The notes below the pieces were generated by a model that was given only the letters and a program-made list of their open reading frames with translations, made no database searches and was not told where the DNA came from. Both the position numbers and the translations under genes were made by a program. Of a DNA stretch of 64,000 nucleotides, positions 10,571 to 21,234 are shown in pieces (position 1 is the first letter of the stretch; every line of letters begins with the position of its first letter). Source of the DNA: Riptortus pedestris (lineage: Eukaryota > Arthropoda > Insecta > Hemiptera > Alydidae). The stretch lies in contig CM032233.1 in the NCBI GenBank assembly GCA_019009955.1, positions 67,927,501 to 67,991,500 on the forward strand, in the 5' to 3' direction.

Positions 10571-10814
10571 CCCCATCAGCCGTTTACTCTATTTATTTTA
10601 TATATTTTGCGCTTATTTATTGTTTAAATGCTCCGACTCCTTTACACAGCCAAAGCCTTTACAGAAACATGTAATTAGCCGATAAAGTAAGCAGATTTCC
10701 CTTCGTGCTAGTATAACGCAACAAACTGATGAGTAGAAGGCGGGAGGGGGATACTGACGGCATAGAAAAAGAAAGTAAAAATAACTCGCTTAAAAGCTTG
10801 AGTAACGAAAAACA

Positions 10815-11224
10815 AATCCGTCACGCAGGGGCTGCGTAAACTAAGCAGATTTCCCACTTGAAGTTATACAATATAGAAATCTCCATACGAGAGCCAAACA
10901 GTTACGGCAAAGTGCCCAACTAGCTTTTGGCGGGAAACTCAATCGTCCGTTATCGGCCCAAATTTAATAAAAATGCAAATATCTCGGTTAATATTCAAGA
11001 TAGAGAATAAATGCATAGAACAATATTTATAGTAAATTTAATTTACAATAACATTAGTTGTATACAATTTTTTGATCCGACGTATGGTAACGGAGATATT
11101 TCGAATTCTCAAAAATCCCCCCTCCCACTGTTCCGATTTCAGCCATTAACGAACTTGATCTGTCATTTAAATATCGAGTTTGGAAACGATCAAGCAAAAA
11201 TTGCGACCGCTAGAGCGTTAACAG

Positions 11225-11296
<72 letters not shown>

Positions 11297-11424
11297 ATAA
11301 TTTTGAACGGTCCTCATTTTCGTCATCTCCTGAGTAGGATCGATGGACATTTGAAGAAAATTTTCGAAAATCGCGTCATGAGTACGACCTCAATAGCTGA
11401 TTTCCCGTAAGGCAAATCTGCTAA
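10815..11424 (+). mobile_element. HINE-like element, near-complete copy 1
   Basis: Ordered structure: 5' block AATCCGTCACGCAGGGGC, then GCAGATTTCCC, a GGCCCAAATTTAATAA block, ATATCTCGGTTAATATTCAA, CGACGTATGGTAACGGAGAT, a C-run, CGAGTTTGGAAACGATCAAG, GAGCGTTAACAGACA, a (TA)n tract at 11226-11284, then GGACATTTGAAG, TCATGAGTACGACCTCAATA and a 3' hairpin ending CTGCTAA. The 5' GCAGATTTCCC and its inverted form at the 3' end act as subterminal inverted repeats. No coding sequence. The layout resembles non-autonomous Helentrons (DINE-1/HINE). Confidence 0.75.
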
Positions 11425-11936
11425 TACGTAGAACAAAAATTGTAGAAAGTCAATAATTTAACAAGATTGGTTAGTGAGGTAGGTGAATTTTCGAATTCCC
11501 CCCCCCCTCTGTCTAAACCCCCACTAATCCAGTTCCGATTTCAGCGATTAACAAATATGACCATTAGTGTTGACTAAAACGGTTAAATATAAAGTATGGT
11601 ATAAATCAGATAAACTTTTTCGAGTAAAGACAGAAAAATCTTAATTGATAACGTCATCACGCCATATTTGCAAGTATCATACAAAATAAAAGTTCAATGA
11701 AAACCATAGTTGGTATTTAACCTTGTAATGAAGTATTGTAGTTCAAAATATAACAGCTATATATAACATATTAATTGTAAATAAATATGACATGAGTAGG
11801 AGTGGGGGTTTACTTCAAGCCAAAATCTAAAATATCCAAATATCTCTGTTAATATTCATGATACAGAAAATATGTATAGAACAACATCGATATATACAAT
11901 TTTTCAACAATACAATTTTTTAATCCGAAGTATTAA
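11425..11936 (+). mobile_element. HINE-like internal fragments between two copies
   Basis: Contains GAATTTTCGAATTCCCCCCC, a CCGATTTCAGCGATTAACAA block and GAGTAGGAGTGGGGGTTTAC with CAAATATCTCTGTTAATATT: internal pieces of the same family, out of order and without clean ends. Confidence 0.5.
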
Positions 11937-12618
11937 AGTCCGTCACGCAGGGGCTGCGGCTGCGTAAACTAAGCAGATTTCCCACGTGAAGTTTTTCAAT
12001 AGAGAAATTTCACGAAAGCCGAACAGTTAATGAAAAGGCCGAACTAGCTTTTGGCGGGAAAGTCCCTTCGTCCGTTAGCCGCCCAGATTTAATAAAAATG
12101 GAAATATCTCGGTTAATATTGAAGATAGAGAATAAATATATATAACAATATTTATAGTAAATTTAATTTGCAGTATGATTGATTCTGTATCCTTTTCGAT
12201 CCAACGTATAGTAACGGAGATATTTCGAAAATCCACCCCTCTAAACCCCCCCCCCTCCAGCAGGTCCGATTTCAGCCGTTAACGAACTTGATCTTTGATC
12301 AGGATCAATAAGAAGGCCAAGTCCTCTACAGTTTTTTAATATAATGCAGAGTGCACTTTCGCAGTCGCCCGGCAGTCGTGGTCCAGGCAACGCAGCTTTA
12401 ATCAGCAGGCACTGAGGATGGAGCATTGACTCCGAAAGTGCACTCTGCATTATATTAAAAAACTGTAGAGGACTTGGCCTTCTTATTGATCCTGATCAAT
12501 TGGTTCCTCTACCATCCAGCATATTCCAGAGATAGAACTTGATCTTTCTTTTTACATAAAACGACTACATATCGAGTTTGGTAACGATCAAACAAAAATT
12601 GCGACCGCTAGAGCGGTA

Positions 12619-12660
<42 letters not shown>

Positions 12661-12687
12661 ATGTAGCAGAGTATTGTTTATGTAAAA

Positions 12688-12727
<40 letters not shown>

Positions 12728-12863
12728 GTATATACAGTTTTGATCGGACCTCATTTTCCTCATCTACTAGGTAGGATCGATGGACATTTGAAGAAAATAT
12801 TTTGAAAGTTCCATCATGAGTACAACCTCAATAGCTGATTTCCCTTAAGGGAAATCTGCTAAT
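11937..12863 (+). mobile_element. HINE-like element, copy 2, with a nested insertion
   Basis: Starts AGTCCGTCACGCAGGGGC with a local duplication of GGCTGC and ends in the hairpin TTTCCCTTAAGGGAAATCTG. It carries the usual internal blocks and two (TA)n tracts (12625-12656 and 12690-12723) separated by a short segment. It is interrupted by a foldback-bearing insert flanked by a 13-bp target duplication. Confidence 0.8.
12284..12547. mobile_element. Nested insert with perfect 65-bp inverted repeat and 13-bp target duplication
   Basis: The direct repeat GAACTTGATCTTT lies at 12284-12296 and 12535-12547. Uninterrupted HINE-like copies have this sequence once, so it is a target duplication. The 238-bp insert has arms 12297-12361 and 12433-12497 that are perfect reverse complements over 65 bp, a 71-bp loop and a 37-bp tail. 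At the loop and right-arm boundary, CTGAGGA, a GGAG/CTCC hairpin and CGAAAG form another hammerhead-like core (12412-12438). The 13-bp duplication points to reverse-transcription-primed insertion; the inversion could come from twin priming. Confidence 0.85.
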
Positions 12864-13040
12864 AACGGAGATTTGTCGAATTTTAGAAATTCCCCTCTCT
12901 CATCCCTCCCCCCTCTACCAGTGGTCCGATTTTATACATTAACGAACTTGATCTTTATTTTTACATAAAACGTTTAAATATGGAGTTTGTGATAACTACC
13001 AAATCAAAATTGCTACCGCCAGAGCGGTAACAGACATATA
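12864..13040 (+). mobile_element. HINE-like internal fragment abutting copy 2
   Basis: Repeats the section from AACGGAGATTTGTCG through a C-rich tract, a TTAACGAACTTGATCTTTAT block and CAGAGCGGTAACAGACATAT, directly after the 3' hairpin of copy 2. This suggests a truncated tandem copy. Confidence 0.6.
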
Positions 13041-14725
13041 TAATACACATGGTGTCCCAACTTCCCGTGCCACCCCTCTTCAAATCTCCAATTATTTTAA
13101 TACAAGGCTGAAACTGGGACGCCTGGAAAACCCTTTCAGCCCATATTCAACCTCGTAACCTCCTCCAGTACTACTCCAGTGTCCATAACTTTGTAATTTC
13201 CAATGGAATGGCCCAACTTTTTACGACGGATTCTTGTAGAAACTCAAATTTTTAAATGTGTTTATATAAGTGAATTTTACTATTTAACGCATCCTTCTGC
13301 AGTAAAATGCACAAACCTTTATTTCAGAACCGGTACATTTTATTCAAAAAGACAGAAAGTTGTAGTCAACGAAATTATCGTTGAAACAAGTTTACGGGGA
13401 AAGGAATGGATTCTGAAATTTAAAGTAAAATAAAAAAGTATTTAAAGTATATTTATTCTTCTTAATAAGTAAGCAATTAAAAGTATAATCAGGGAAAACA
13501 AAAAAAAAAAACCTAAATTCAGAAATAGTTAAGAAGTTGCATAATTACGCCTTTTATACTGGTTTCACTTATATATTGTAATCTAAGCTACTGCAATTAT
13601 AATTAACCATACCTACGATATCTTGATATTTGCTATTTATATGGGCGTTAAAAAGTCTTCCGTAATTTTAATTATGTTTTCATTGATCGTGAGAATATCT
13701 AACACTTCATCCTTATGCAAGATTGGTGAACGTCGAAAAAAAAATACAATAAATCTTAAACATTGATTTTGAGTCACTTGTAATTTTCTCTTGTTTGTTT
13801 TACATGTCGTCATGCTGTAAACGCATGCAATAAAACTGGCTTATAATTAGTAATTACGTTGGTTATTTGAACTTAACCCAGAGTGTCTATTCATGAAAGA
13901 AAACTGATCCCAATGGCATTGAGTGTTGATATGGTTTGTGTGCGTCAGTTTAGTGTCCAAAAGGGGGGAACGTACATTCTTTGAACCTTAGAATTGAATT
14001 ACCTGCCTAAAATATCAACTTCGTGGCATAATTGTTTAATATGATTTCCTCGGCCATTACACAATAAATTAGATGATGAGACTCTAGAACCGATTTTTTT
14101 CTCCTCCTTGGCACTTAAGTAATATTCTCCTCCGCGACTGTTGGTTGCATTATCTCCAATACTATGTCTGTTGCCGTTTTGTCGCGGTTGGTGTAGATCT
14201 GGTGTCAGCTACAGAGCGTATGTTGATATTATAGACGCAATGATTATCATTGGACGAAGCAGGTAATACTACTAAAACACTTAGAAGCATATTACTTCAT
14301 AGATGAAGCTGAATAGAATAGAATATATATTTATTTGTTAAAGATTTACATCTTGTACAAATTAAATAAACAAATAACAATTCTGTTTTTTTTTAAATAA
14401 ATAATTAAATCGAAGTTCTTGAGATCAACAATAATATGACAATAAAGAAAACAAAAAAAAAGCAATATAGTGTAAATAGTATATAAAATATAACTAAAAG
14501 CATTTTATAAACCCTTTTCCGTCTTAATATAACATTTAACTGGAGTGTGGTCCATCAGCACTTATAGATTCCAGAGTATTGCATGCTAACGTGATGAAGC
14601 AGTGTGGCTTGTGTAGTTTTTCGAGGCTATTGATACTAAGTATCTCTTCAATTTTATGCACATCACTGACTCCTGAAGAAAGTGTTTGTTTCAGTCTTCG
14701 ATGAGCTTCTCACAGTAGAGAAGTA
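13041..14725. other. Mixed AT-rich DNA, nothing identified
   Basis: No coding signature. A block at 13052-13200 has higher GC (starting GGTGTCCCAACTTCCCGTG) and may be transposon-derived, but I see no partner copy. The motif GATGAAGCTGAATAG occurs at 14302 and again at 15204, on either side of the mariner-derived element. Confidence 0.4.
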
Positions 14726-14975
14726 CGAGGGGTGTACAAAAAGTTCTAAGCCTGATATATAAATACAAATATATTTTCAACTTACATATTTTGATACCTT
14801 GACAGCTGAGATCACCTTGACAGCTGAGATCGCCTGTGATCTCAGCTGTCAAGGTTGTTTTGGAAGGTTTTGACAACAATTTTTTTTTGACCGGATTACA
14901 GATGTTGGAAAAGCGGTGGAATAAGTGCGTTGCTGTTGAGGGGGACTATATTGAAAAATAAAAATATGTAAGTTG

Positions 14976-15017
<42 letters not shown>

Positions 15018-15043
15018 GCTTAGAACTTTCTTTAAACACCTCG
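14726..15043 (+). mobile_element. Mariner-derived MITE with long terminal inverted repeats
   Basis: The left end CGAGGGGTGTACAAAAAGTT and, reversed, the right end CGAGGTGTTTAAAGAAAGTT both continue into CTAAGCCTGATATAT and then TTTTCAACTTACATATTTT, giving terminal repeats of about 65-70 bp apart from the (TA)n tract in the right one (14979-15013). TA dinucleotides flank both sides (14724-14725; 15044-15045). Inside are a doubled TTGACAGCTGAGATC with an inverted copy, and the transposase C-terminus. The length is 318 bp, so almost the whole gene is deleted. Confidence 0.88.
14902..14961 (+). pseudogene. Mariner transposase C-terminus
   Basis: The open frame reads MLEKRWNKCVAVEGDYIEK then stop. 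Mariner transposases commonly end in RWxKCIxxxGDYxEK, so this is the last 19 codons, kept in the MITE next to its 3' terminal repeat. There is no catalytic part. Confidence 0.85.
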
Positions 15044-15045
15044 TA

Positions 15046-15480
15046 TATATGACAGGCTGTTAGGGATAAACTGATTACAAAAAGTGTAAGGTTCCTGAGC
15101 TTCGAATGAGAAAGTTTTGTTTCGTGATTCAAGTTTGGTGAATTCTGAGTTTGATACTCTTAATTGGCTAACAGATCTCAGCTTTTTTTATGTTTGTCTT
15201 AAATGATGAAGCTGAATAGCATGTCTGAAGTTCCCACGGAGATAGGAAGGGCCATGTGGGTTCTTAACACTTGTCAACGCTCGGGTGGGGGTGGGCGCTG
15301 AGGGCGGGCAGACTACCCCTTTGCTAATTTGTTTGTGTTAGGCTTGAGTGTCTAGGGTCAGCGTCGTAGATACCCCTTTTTATTTAGGGGAAGATGTCTC
15401 TCTTGGTATAAACCAGGTTCAGGAGTTTTCCTCTGAAATTAAGAGGGACTCGTGGGTTCACGGGATTTATGTACATTTTA
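15046..15480. other. Spacer upstream of a LINE tail
   Basis: Includes a GC-richer patch at 15270-15310 (GGGTGGGGGTGGGCGCTGAG). The frame 15348-15551 overlaps the LINE remnant in another frame and is not real coding sequence. Confidence 0.4.
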
Positions 15481-15486
15481 TAGTGA

Positions 15487-15712
15487 AAATATCATCTGCG
15501 AGATATAAAGCCTTATATAAGAGAGTGGCCATCCAGCAGACGCGGAAATAGACCAAACGAAGTTGCACTAACGTGACTTAGGATAGGACAAGCAAATTTA
15601 ACGCACTCATACCTCATGACAAGAACAGAAAGACCTCTCTGCAGAACATGTCATAAACCTTTAACCATTAAACACATACTGACTAACTGCAGGAACATAC
15701 TTACGTACCCCA
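15487..15712 (+). pseudogene. Jockey-like LINE ORF2 C-terminal fragment
   Basis: The frame reads KYHLRDIKPYIREWPSSRRG, then after one in-frame stop LRIGQANLTHSYLMTRTERP, followed by C-x2-C and LTIKHILTNC. The pattern W-x-S-S-R, LxRLRIGH-like block, HxYLM, CxxC, then HILxxC is the cysteine/histidine tail found after the RNase H or reverse transcriptase in Jockey-group LINEs. It matches 20874-21228 (minus) closely. One stop and the missing upstream domains make it a dead 5'-truncated copy. Confidence 0.75.
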
Positions 15713-15879
15713 CATAACATGTACGAACGTTTTACGGAAAGCCCACATATCGACAAAACACTAAACCACATTAAAATATTGAATTCATTTTATAAAATTT
15801 AACTTCTCTTCTGTTTGATTTTGACATCCCTTTTTGTTTGAATTTAATATAATTTTAGATAATATAAATGTTCTAGGAA

Positions 15880-15883
<4 letters not shown>

Positions 15884-15951
<68 letters not shown>
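15884..15951. repeat. (TA)n microsatellite
   Basis: About 66 bp of TA, downstream of the LINE tail. Confidence 0.95.
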
Positions 15952-15954
<3 letters not shown>

Positions 15955-16220
15955 TAATAAAACCATTTTAAATTGTTACCCTTAATATTAGTTTAATGCA
16001 ATATTTGTTGTTTTTATTATTATTCGTATTATTATTACATGTATATTATTACATATATGTATTTAATGTTTATTTATCGCATTTAATTAAATATTTTTTT
16101 GTTGACACAGTTTTTGTTATTTTTCTATTATATTGATTTTATTACAATGCTAAATTTTGAACCAAATCGCCTAGTTGCGGGTGCTCATGCATAAATAAAT
16201 ATTGTGAAAATATCAATAAA

Positions 16221-16370
16221 TTATGTTTTATAACAGTTTTCGATCCAATGCATTAGGACGGAGATCTCAATTAAACTATCTTAGAATGAAGTGCATCAAA
16301 ACATTTTGTTTATTTCATTTAATAGGAGTACAAGGAAGTCATGTGGTGCCCAGATCAGATGTCTATTTTC
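16221..16370 (+). repeat. Dispersed repeat, second copy (first at 862-1015)
   Basis: Shares CAGTTTTCGATCCAATGCAT, GGACGGAGAT, TTTTGTTTATTTCATTTAAT and AAGTCATGTGGTGCCC with the first copy. The CGATCCAATGCATTAGGACG block also resembles the conserved middle of the HINE-like family. Confidence 0.5.
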
Positions 16371-16856
16371 GTGTAATTAGTAATGAGAATTAGATCATTG
16401 AGCTAGAATTTAACAAAAATTGCCAGAATGAACAAGAAGCCCTTTTCCAATAAACGATCTACGCCAATGCCTAGAGTTTTGTGAGGGTTAAGGCTCAAAT
16501 AGGTAGGTACTGTCTACAACCCCAGGCCTTCCATGCCGTCTACACTATTCCCCGTAACCTTTGATAAATACAATTCAATATACTACAATCAGGTTTCTTC
16601 ATCCTATCAAATTCTTATCTTAGACGGATGAAACTTCTATATATTTTGTCCTTCCTCGTTGAATTTTAATTTATATGATGATTGATGGTTAGATTCCTTC
16701 CATAACATAAATTCAGTATTCAGTCTAGGTGGAACTTGAACAAAATGCCAGAGTCAGCGTTTTAACATGTTTTGCAAACGGTAAAAAAGCTACTCTGGTT
16801 GTTCTCATGGCAAAAGTTTCTACGATTTCTTAAAATTTGAATCAGATCTATCTAGT

Positions 16857-16859
<3 letters not shown>
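16371..16859. other. AT-rich stretch, nothing recognised
   Basis: No repeat partner or coding sequence seen. Confidence 0.4.

Positions 16860-16917
<58 letters not shown>
16860..16917. repeat. (TA)n microsatellite
   Basis: About 58 bp of TA. Confidence 0.95.
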
Positions 16918-16923
<6 letters not shown>

Positions 16924-16991
16924 TCCTAAATTGTCATAAAACCTTAAATGATGACCGCACACAGGACACATTTGAATATTACTGACTTACT

Positions 16992-17181
16992 CTTGTTATT
17001 TTAAATTATAATTATTGTTGTGTTGTGTTAAAGTTATTGCTATGTTGCTATTTTTATTCTTATATTTATTATGTTATAACTATAAGAATAAAAATAGTAT
17101 GTTATAAATATAAGAATAGAAATAGCAACATAGGAATAACTTTAACACAACACAACAATAATTATAATTTAAAATAACAAG
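16992..17181. repeat. Long imperfect palindrome
   Basis: The left arm 16992-17080 starts CTTGTTATTTTAAATTATAA and the right arm 17101-17181 is its near-perfect complement, with about 20 bp between. The loop itself holds a small direct repeat (TATAAGAATAAAAATAG). It lies beside a region rich in CATAGCAATAACTATT-type units (17180-17330). Confidence 0.85.
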
Positions 17182-17394
17182 ACAATGATAGTAATACTAC
17201 ATAGCAATAACTATTGTAAAATAATATAAGTTGCAATAACATAGTGGTAAGTGGCAATAACATAGATTTAATAAAACATAGCAATAATTGTAATAGTGCA
17301 TAGCAATAACTATTATAAAATAATATAACTACAGTACAACAATTATTATATAGTAACAATCAAAGATACCATACTATAAATACATAAAATATAC

Positions 17395-17690
17395 AAAAGT
17401 CTGTGACCCTGCTATGTAAACAAAACAAGGAAGGTTACTATAACCCTAGTCATAGTGCAATAAGAATGTATAATAGTTTATAGATTATCTAGTCTTGGCA
17501 AGGAATAATAAGAAAAAAACACCTTTTACAATAATGTGTAATAACAAAGTGCAATATTATAAAATAGTACATGTAATTTTACAGCCCTGAAGAAGAGAAA
17601 ATAAAGATTCTCGAAATATCGGCATAAACTAAGATTTATTTCACCAACATTGACCAAAACTCCGAGAAGAATAACACACCCTATATAAAT
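17395..17690 (+). repeat. Single-arm relative of the 9.5-10.2 kb foldback
   Basis: Ends with TACAGCCCTGAAGAAGAGAA, ATTCTCGAAATATCGGC and ACTAAGATTTATTTCACC, followed by GACCAAAACTCC, the same order as the foldback right arm. The hammerhead-like core lies at 17587-17617: CTGAAGA, a GAGAA/TTCTC stem, CGAAAT, then a possible stem III closed as TAT-CGGC-ATA. There is no inverted partner here. Confidence 0.7.
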
Positions 17691-17726
17691 ACAACCTGGT
17701 CGAAAACATCAGCACAATTATATATA

Positions 17727-19344
17727 TCTATATATATATAAAATTGTAACCTCTGTCTGTACATTGATTTTTTTCGCGAAATTTCACGATAACTTTTCGT
17801 TTCACATGTCATAGACACCATAACTGCATTTTGTTTCTTTGGTGTCTGTTTGTTTGTTTGTTTGTTTATTTGTTTGTTTGTTTATTTGTTTGTTTGTTTG
17901 TTTGTTACCTTTTCACGCATAAACGGCTGAACCGAATTTTATGAAACTTGGTATGTATATTACTACTAGCCCAACTTAGACTTTAGGCTATATTAATGTT
18001 CTCTAAGACGAACAGGAGTGGGGGTTATAAGGGAGGCCTGAAATTAAAAATAGCGATATTTCGTTTCATATTGCTTTTTCAGCAAATATGCCTATAACAA
18101 AAGTGGTTTATTTTGTAATTTAGAGTAACTTTTGTTATATGCACATTTGCCGTATACGGAAGTATAAATGACTTATACGCTAAAATCTATAGCGGGAGTC
18201 AACAATTTATTAGGCACAAAAGATTCAACCGAACTAAACCAAACTCGGTATGTGAATTAGTACTAACGATTTACTTATAATAAGCCATACTAACATTTCT
18301 AGGGACGGGCAGGAGTGGGGGTTATAAGGGAGACCAGAAATTAAAAATAGCGATATTTCGTTTCCTATTGCTTTTTCAGCAAATATGCACATGACAAAAG
18401 TTGTTTATTGTGTTATTTAGAGTAACTTTTGTAATATGCACTTTTGCCGTATACGGAAGCATAAATGAGTTATACGCTATAAACTAAAGTGGGAGTCCAC
18501 AATTTTATTTGGCACTAAAAACTCAACCGAATTAAACCAAACTGGTTATGTGAATTAGTACTAACGCCTTCATTATAATAAGCTATACTAACATTTCTAG
18601 GGACGGGCAGGAGTGGGGGTTATAAGGAACGCCTGAAATTTATAATAGTGATATTTCGCTTCCTATTGCATTTTCGGCAAATATGCACATAACAAAAGTT
18701 GTTTATTTTGTTATTTAGAGAAACTTTTTTTTTTATATATACACTATCATCGTATACCGAAATATTAAGACGTTATACGCTAAAAATTATAGCGGGAGAC
18801 AACAATTTTATTTGGCACAAAAGACTCAACCGAACTAAATAAAACACTCATTATGTGTATTAGCACTAACGCCTTCCTTATAATAAGCCATTCTAACATT
18901 TCTAGGGACGGGCAGGAGTGGTGGTTATAAGGGAGGCATGAAATTAATAATAATGATTTTCTATTGGGTTTTCGGCAAATATGCACATATCAAAAGTTGT
19001 TTATTTTGTTATTTAGAGAAATTTGCTCAACACTTCTTTTCAATATGAACTACCAGGTACCTCACCTGAAAAAATTAATTCAAATGTATATCAATATTTT
19101 CTCCTTAATAATTCAAATCTATGCATAATGCACAGGAGACGGGAAATATGACAATATGCAGGACAGTGAAGTTTTACATAAAAAAAATAATTTTATTATT
19201 AACAAATGCCAACAACGGGTATTAACCCTAAACACTGGAACGGGTAAATGTCAAAATATTGTGCAATGTAAAGCCTTGCCAAAAATATACCATCACCATT
19301 CAGCCTCAAATGAATTCCCGAGCGAAGCCGGGTATCTAAGCTAG
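17727..19344 (+). mobile_element. Non-autonomous Helitron 1
   Basis: The 5' end is TCTATATATATATAAAATTG and the 3' end has the short hairpin CCCGAGCGAAGCCGGGTA followed by CTAG, with A before and T after, the usual Helitron A^T target. No Rep or helicase coding sequence is present. The body holds a (TTTG)n stretch (17843-17906) and four tandem units of about 300 bp, recognisable by GGAGTGGGGGTTATAAGG-like blocks near 18014, 18309, 18608 and 18914. It belongs to the same family as 59495-60681 and 60682-62813. Confidence 0.85.
18000..19020 (+). repeat. Helitron internal tandem array, four units of about 300 bp
   Basis: Each unit runs through GGGACGGGCAGGAGTG, GCGATATTTCGTTTCCTATT, ACAAAAGTTGTTTATT and CGGGAGTCAACAATTTTATT, with spacing of 295, 299 and 306 bp. 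The last unit has lost part of its middle. The same units recur three times in each of the other two Helitrons. Confidence 0.85.
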
Positions 19345-20873
19345 TATATATATATATATATATATATACACACTCACACACACACAAACTCCTTGCACGC
19401 TTTTTTCAAGAGTTTTGATAATTACCAAATGAAACTTGGTAGGTCTTAGCTTGAGAAGAATTAAGCTTCTTTTCGAAGAGGTCAAGTTTCGAACATCTCC
19501 CAGTTCTTTTCCAGCGCGTCTAAATCTGGAATATACAATTAAAAGACATACTTTTAATGAAGGATTTTTATAGAAAATTGAATTTTAAAACGATTTCATA
19601 TAGGTGTTTTTTTTTTGGCCTGTCGTGTCCCGATCACCAAAAACAGCAGTTTATCAAATGTAGTATGTACCTACACCTTTATACATATTGAATGTTAAAA
19701 AAAACTTAAAAAAGAAGACCTGGTAAAGAATTTAAGTTGACAGACATGATAAGATTTGATTTTGCCCTGTAATTTTGCCTAGATCTTTAAACGCCTTTCA
19801 TATGGGTCTTCTCGCCCGGGTGAGACAACTGAAATTATGATGCCATATTCTTATAGGAATTTCAATTGTACATGATTTTTTTCTTTATGTTTCCTTTCCG
19901 TCTCCATATATATATAAAATCATCATCGCCATCAGAAGGCTATACCTTGTAGTTGCAATTGATGTGTTGTTCGGAACCAACTCTTTCCATATAACTATAT
20001 GGCTTTTAATTAAGGCCTCCCTCTTTCTCTACCCCCAATAGCGTTATCCTCAAATGTTTTTGTGATGAAATTGTCTTGTCTTATGATATGCCTAAGGTAG
20101 GTTCACTATCCTTTTTTTCATGGCCTTTATATGCCTTTTTCTTTCACTTACCTCAATTAGAACTTAGTTGTTGTTTGTTTGTTGGATTTTGGGCAAAAAA
20201 CATCACATTCATCAATGTCCAACACTTATCGAACCGTATTAGAGTTCCCCTACCATGGGAAGTCTCAGACACATGTACGCTAGGTCGATATTTGTATATA
20301 TATATATATATATTCCTTTTTTTTAAGTATATAATTTTTTTCACTTTATTTTTTTACCACACGTATTCAATTGAAGTATTAAAAATAAAAATAAATTATT
20401 TTCCAGACAAACTGTTTAAAATAACATTATTTTTTTTTGCGAATTGGGTCTATGTTTCACAATGTAAAATGAAAACAAAATTATAGAAAAATAACAAAAA
20501 CTGAAACAACAAATAAAAAATTAAATACAACAAATAATCATTAAATACTGGTTATAAAGACAATTAATAAACATTAGACTTGTAATAAAGACAACAGTTT
20601 AAAATGGTTTTAATAAAAAAATTATGTTATTCCTATATACTAGCACGTTTATATAATTATTTTTTTTTATTTAGTTTTGTATATTTACTCCTTCATGTGC
20701 TTACCTTTTTTGTACTTTTATTTTATGGAAAATATTTCTTTAATATCTGATTCTTTCTCATATCCGTGCTTTGTCTAAAGAATATAATATAAGTTAACCC
20801 TTTTAAATCTTTTTAGGTACGCTGTAGGCCTATTCTATTTTGTATTATATGTTTTTGTAAATGTTGATGAGTT
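19345..20873. other. AT-rich region after Helitron 1
   Basis: Starts with a TA/CA microsatellite (19345-19385). A segment at 19980-20100 (AACTCTTTCCATATAACTAT onward) has balanced composition and may be transposon-derived, but no protein motif is visible. The frame 20076-20486 is compositional. Confidence 0.4.
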
Positions 20874-21228
20874 TTAATATGTTAGTATTTGTGGAATATA
20901 TCGGCTGCTGTCAGTTAATAGTTCTGTCATATCCTGGGGTATGTGAAGGTTTTTTCGTTGGATGCAGTCTGTCAGTATGTGTTTTATCGTTAGGTGTTTG
21001 TTGCAGTATTTGCATATAGGGTTATCAGTCCTTGTCATTAAGTGTCTATGTATCAGGTATGTGTGGCCGATCCTGAGTCTGGCAAGAACAACGTCCTCCC
21101 GTCTAGTACTCCTATGGCTCGATGGCCACTCCTTAATAGTACTTTTGATACTGCGGAGGTGGTTCTTTACTTCCATCTATTCTGATTGCCATTTATTTAG
21201 GATTCGGTGGCGTACATGTCTCACTATG
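20874..21228 (-). pseudogene. Jockey-like LINE ORF2 C-terminal fragment
   Basis: The minus strand reads HRILNKWQSE, a stop, then KNHLRSIKSTIKEWPSSHRS, ARLRIGHTYLIHRHLM, C-x2-C (CKYC) and LTIKHILTDC. This is the C-terminal cysteine/histidine tail of Jockey-group LINE proteins, as at 15487-15712, with which it shares KHILT-x-C and the EWPSS block. The catalytic domains are gone and there is an internal stop, so the copy is dead. The roughly 350 bp below it (20500-20873) could be its 3' untranslated region. Confidence 0.8.
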
Positions 21229-21234
21229 TCTTAA

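Noticed and set aside
11041..11225. Real coding frame within the HINE-like copy
   Set aside because: The same sequence is disrupted in other copies and the frame runs into the (TA)n tract.
15348..15551. 67-codon frame upstream of the LINE tail
   Set aside because: The real LINE similarity from 15487 is in a different frame; this frame has no motif.
18000..19020. CRISPR-like array (regular 300-bp repeats)
   Set aside because: The units are long and contiguous, with no short repeat/spacer pattern, and lie inside a Helitron in eukaryotic DNA.
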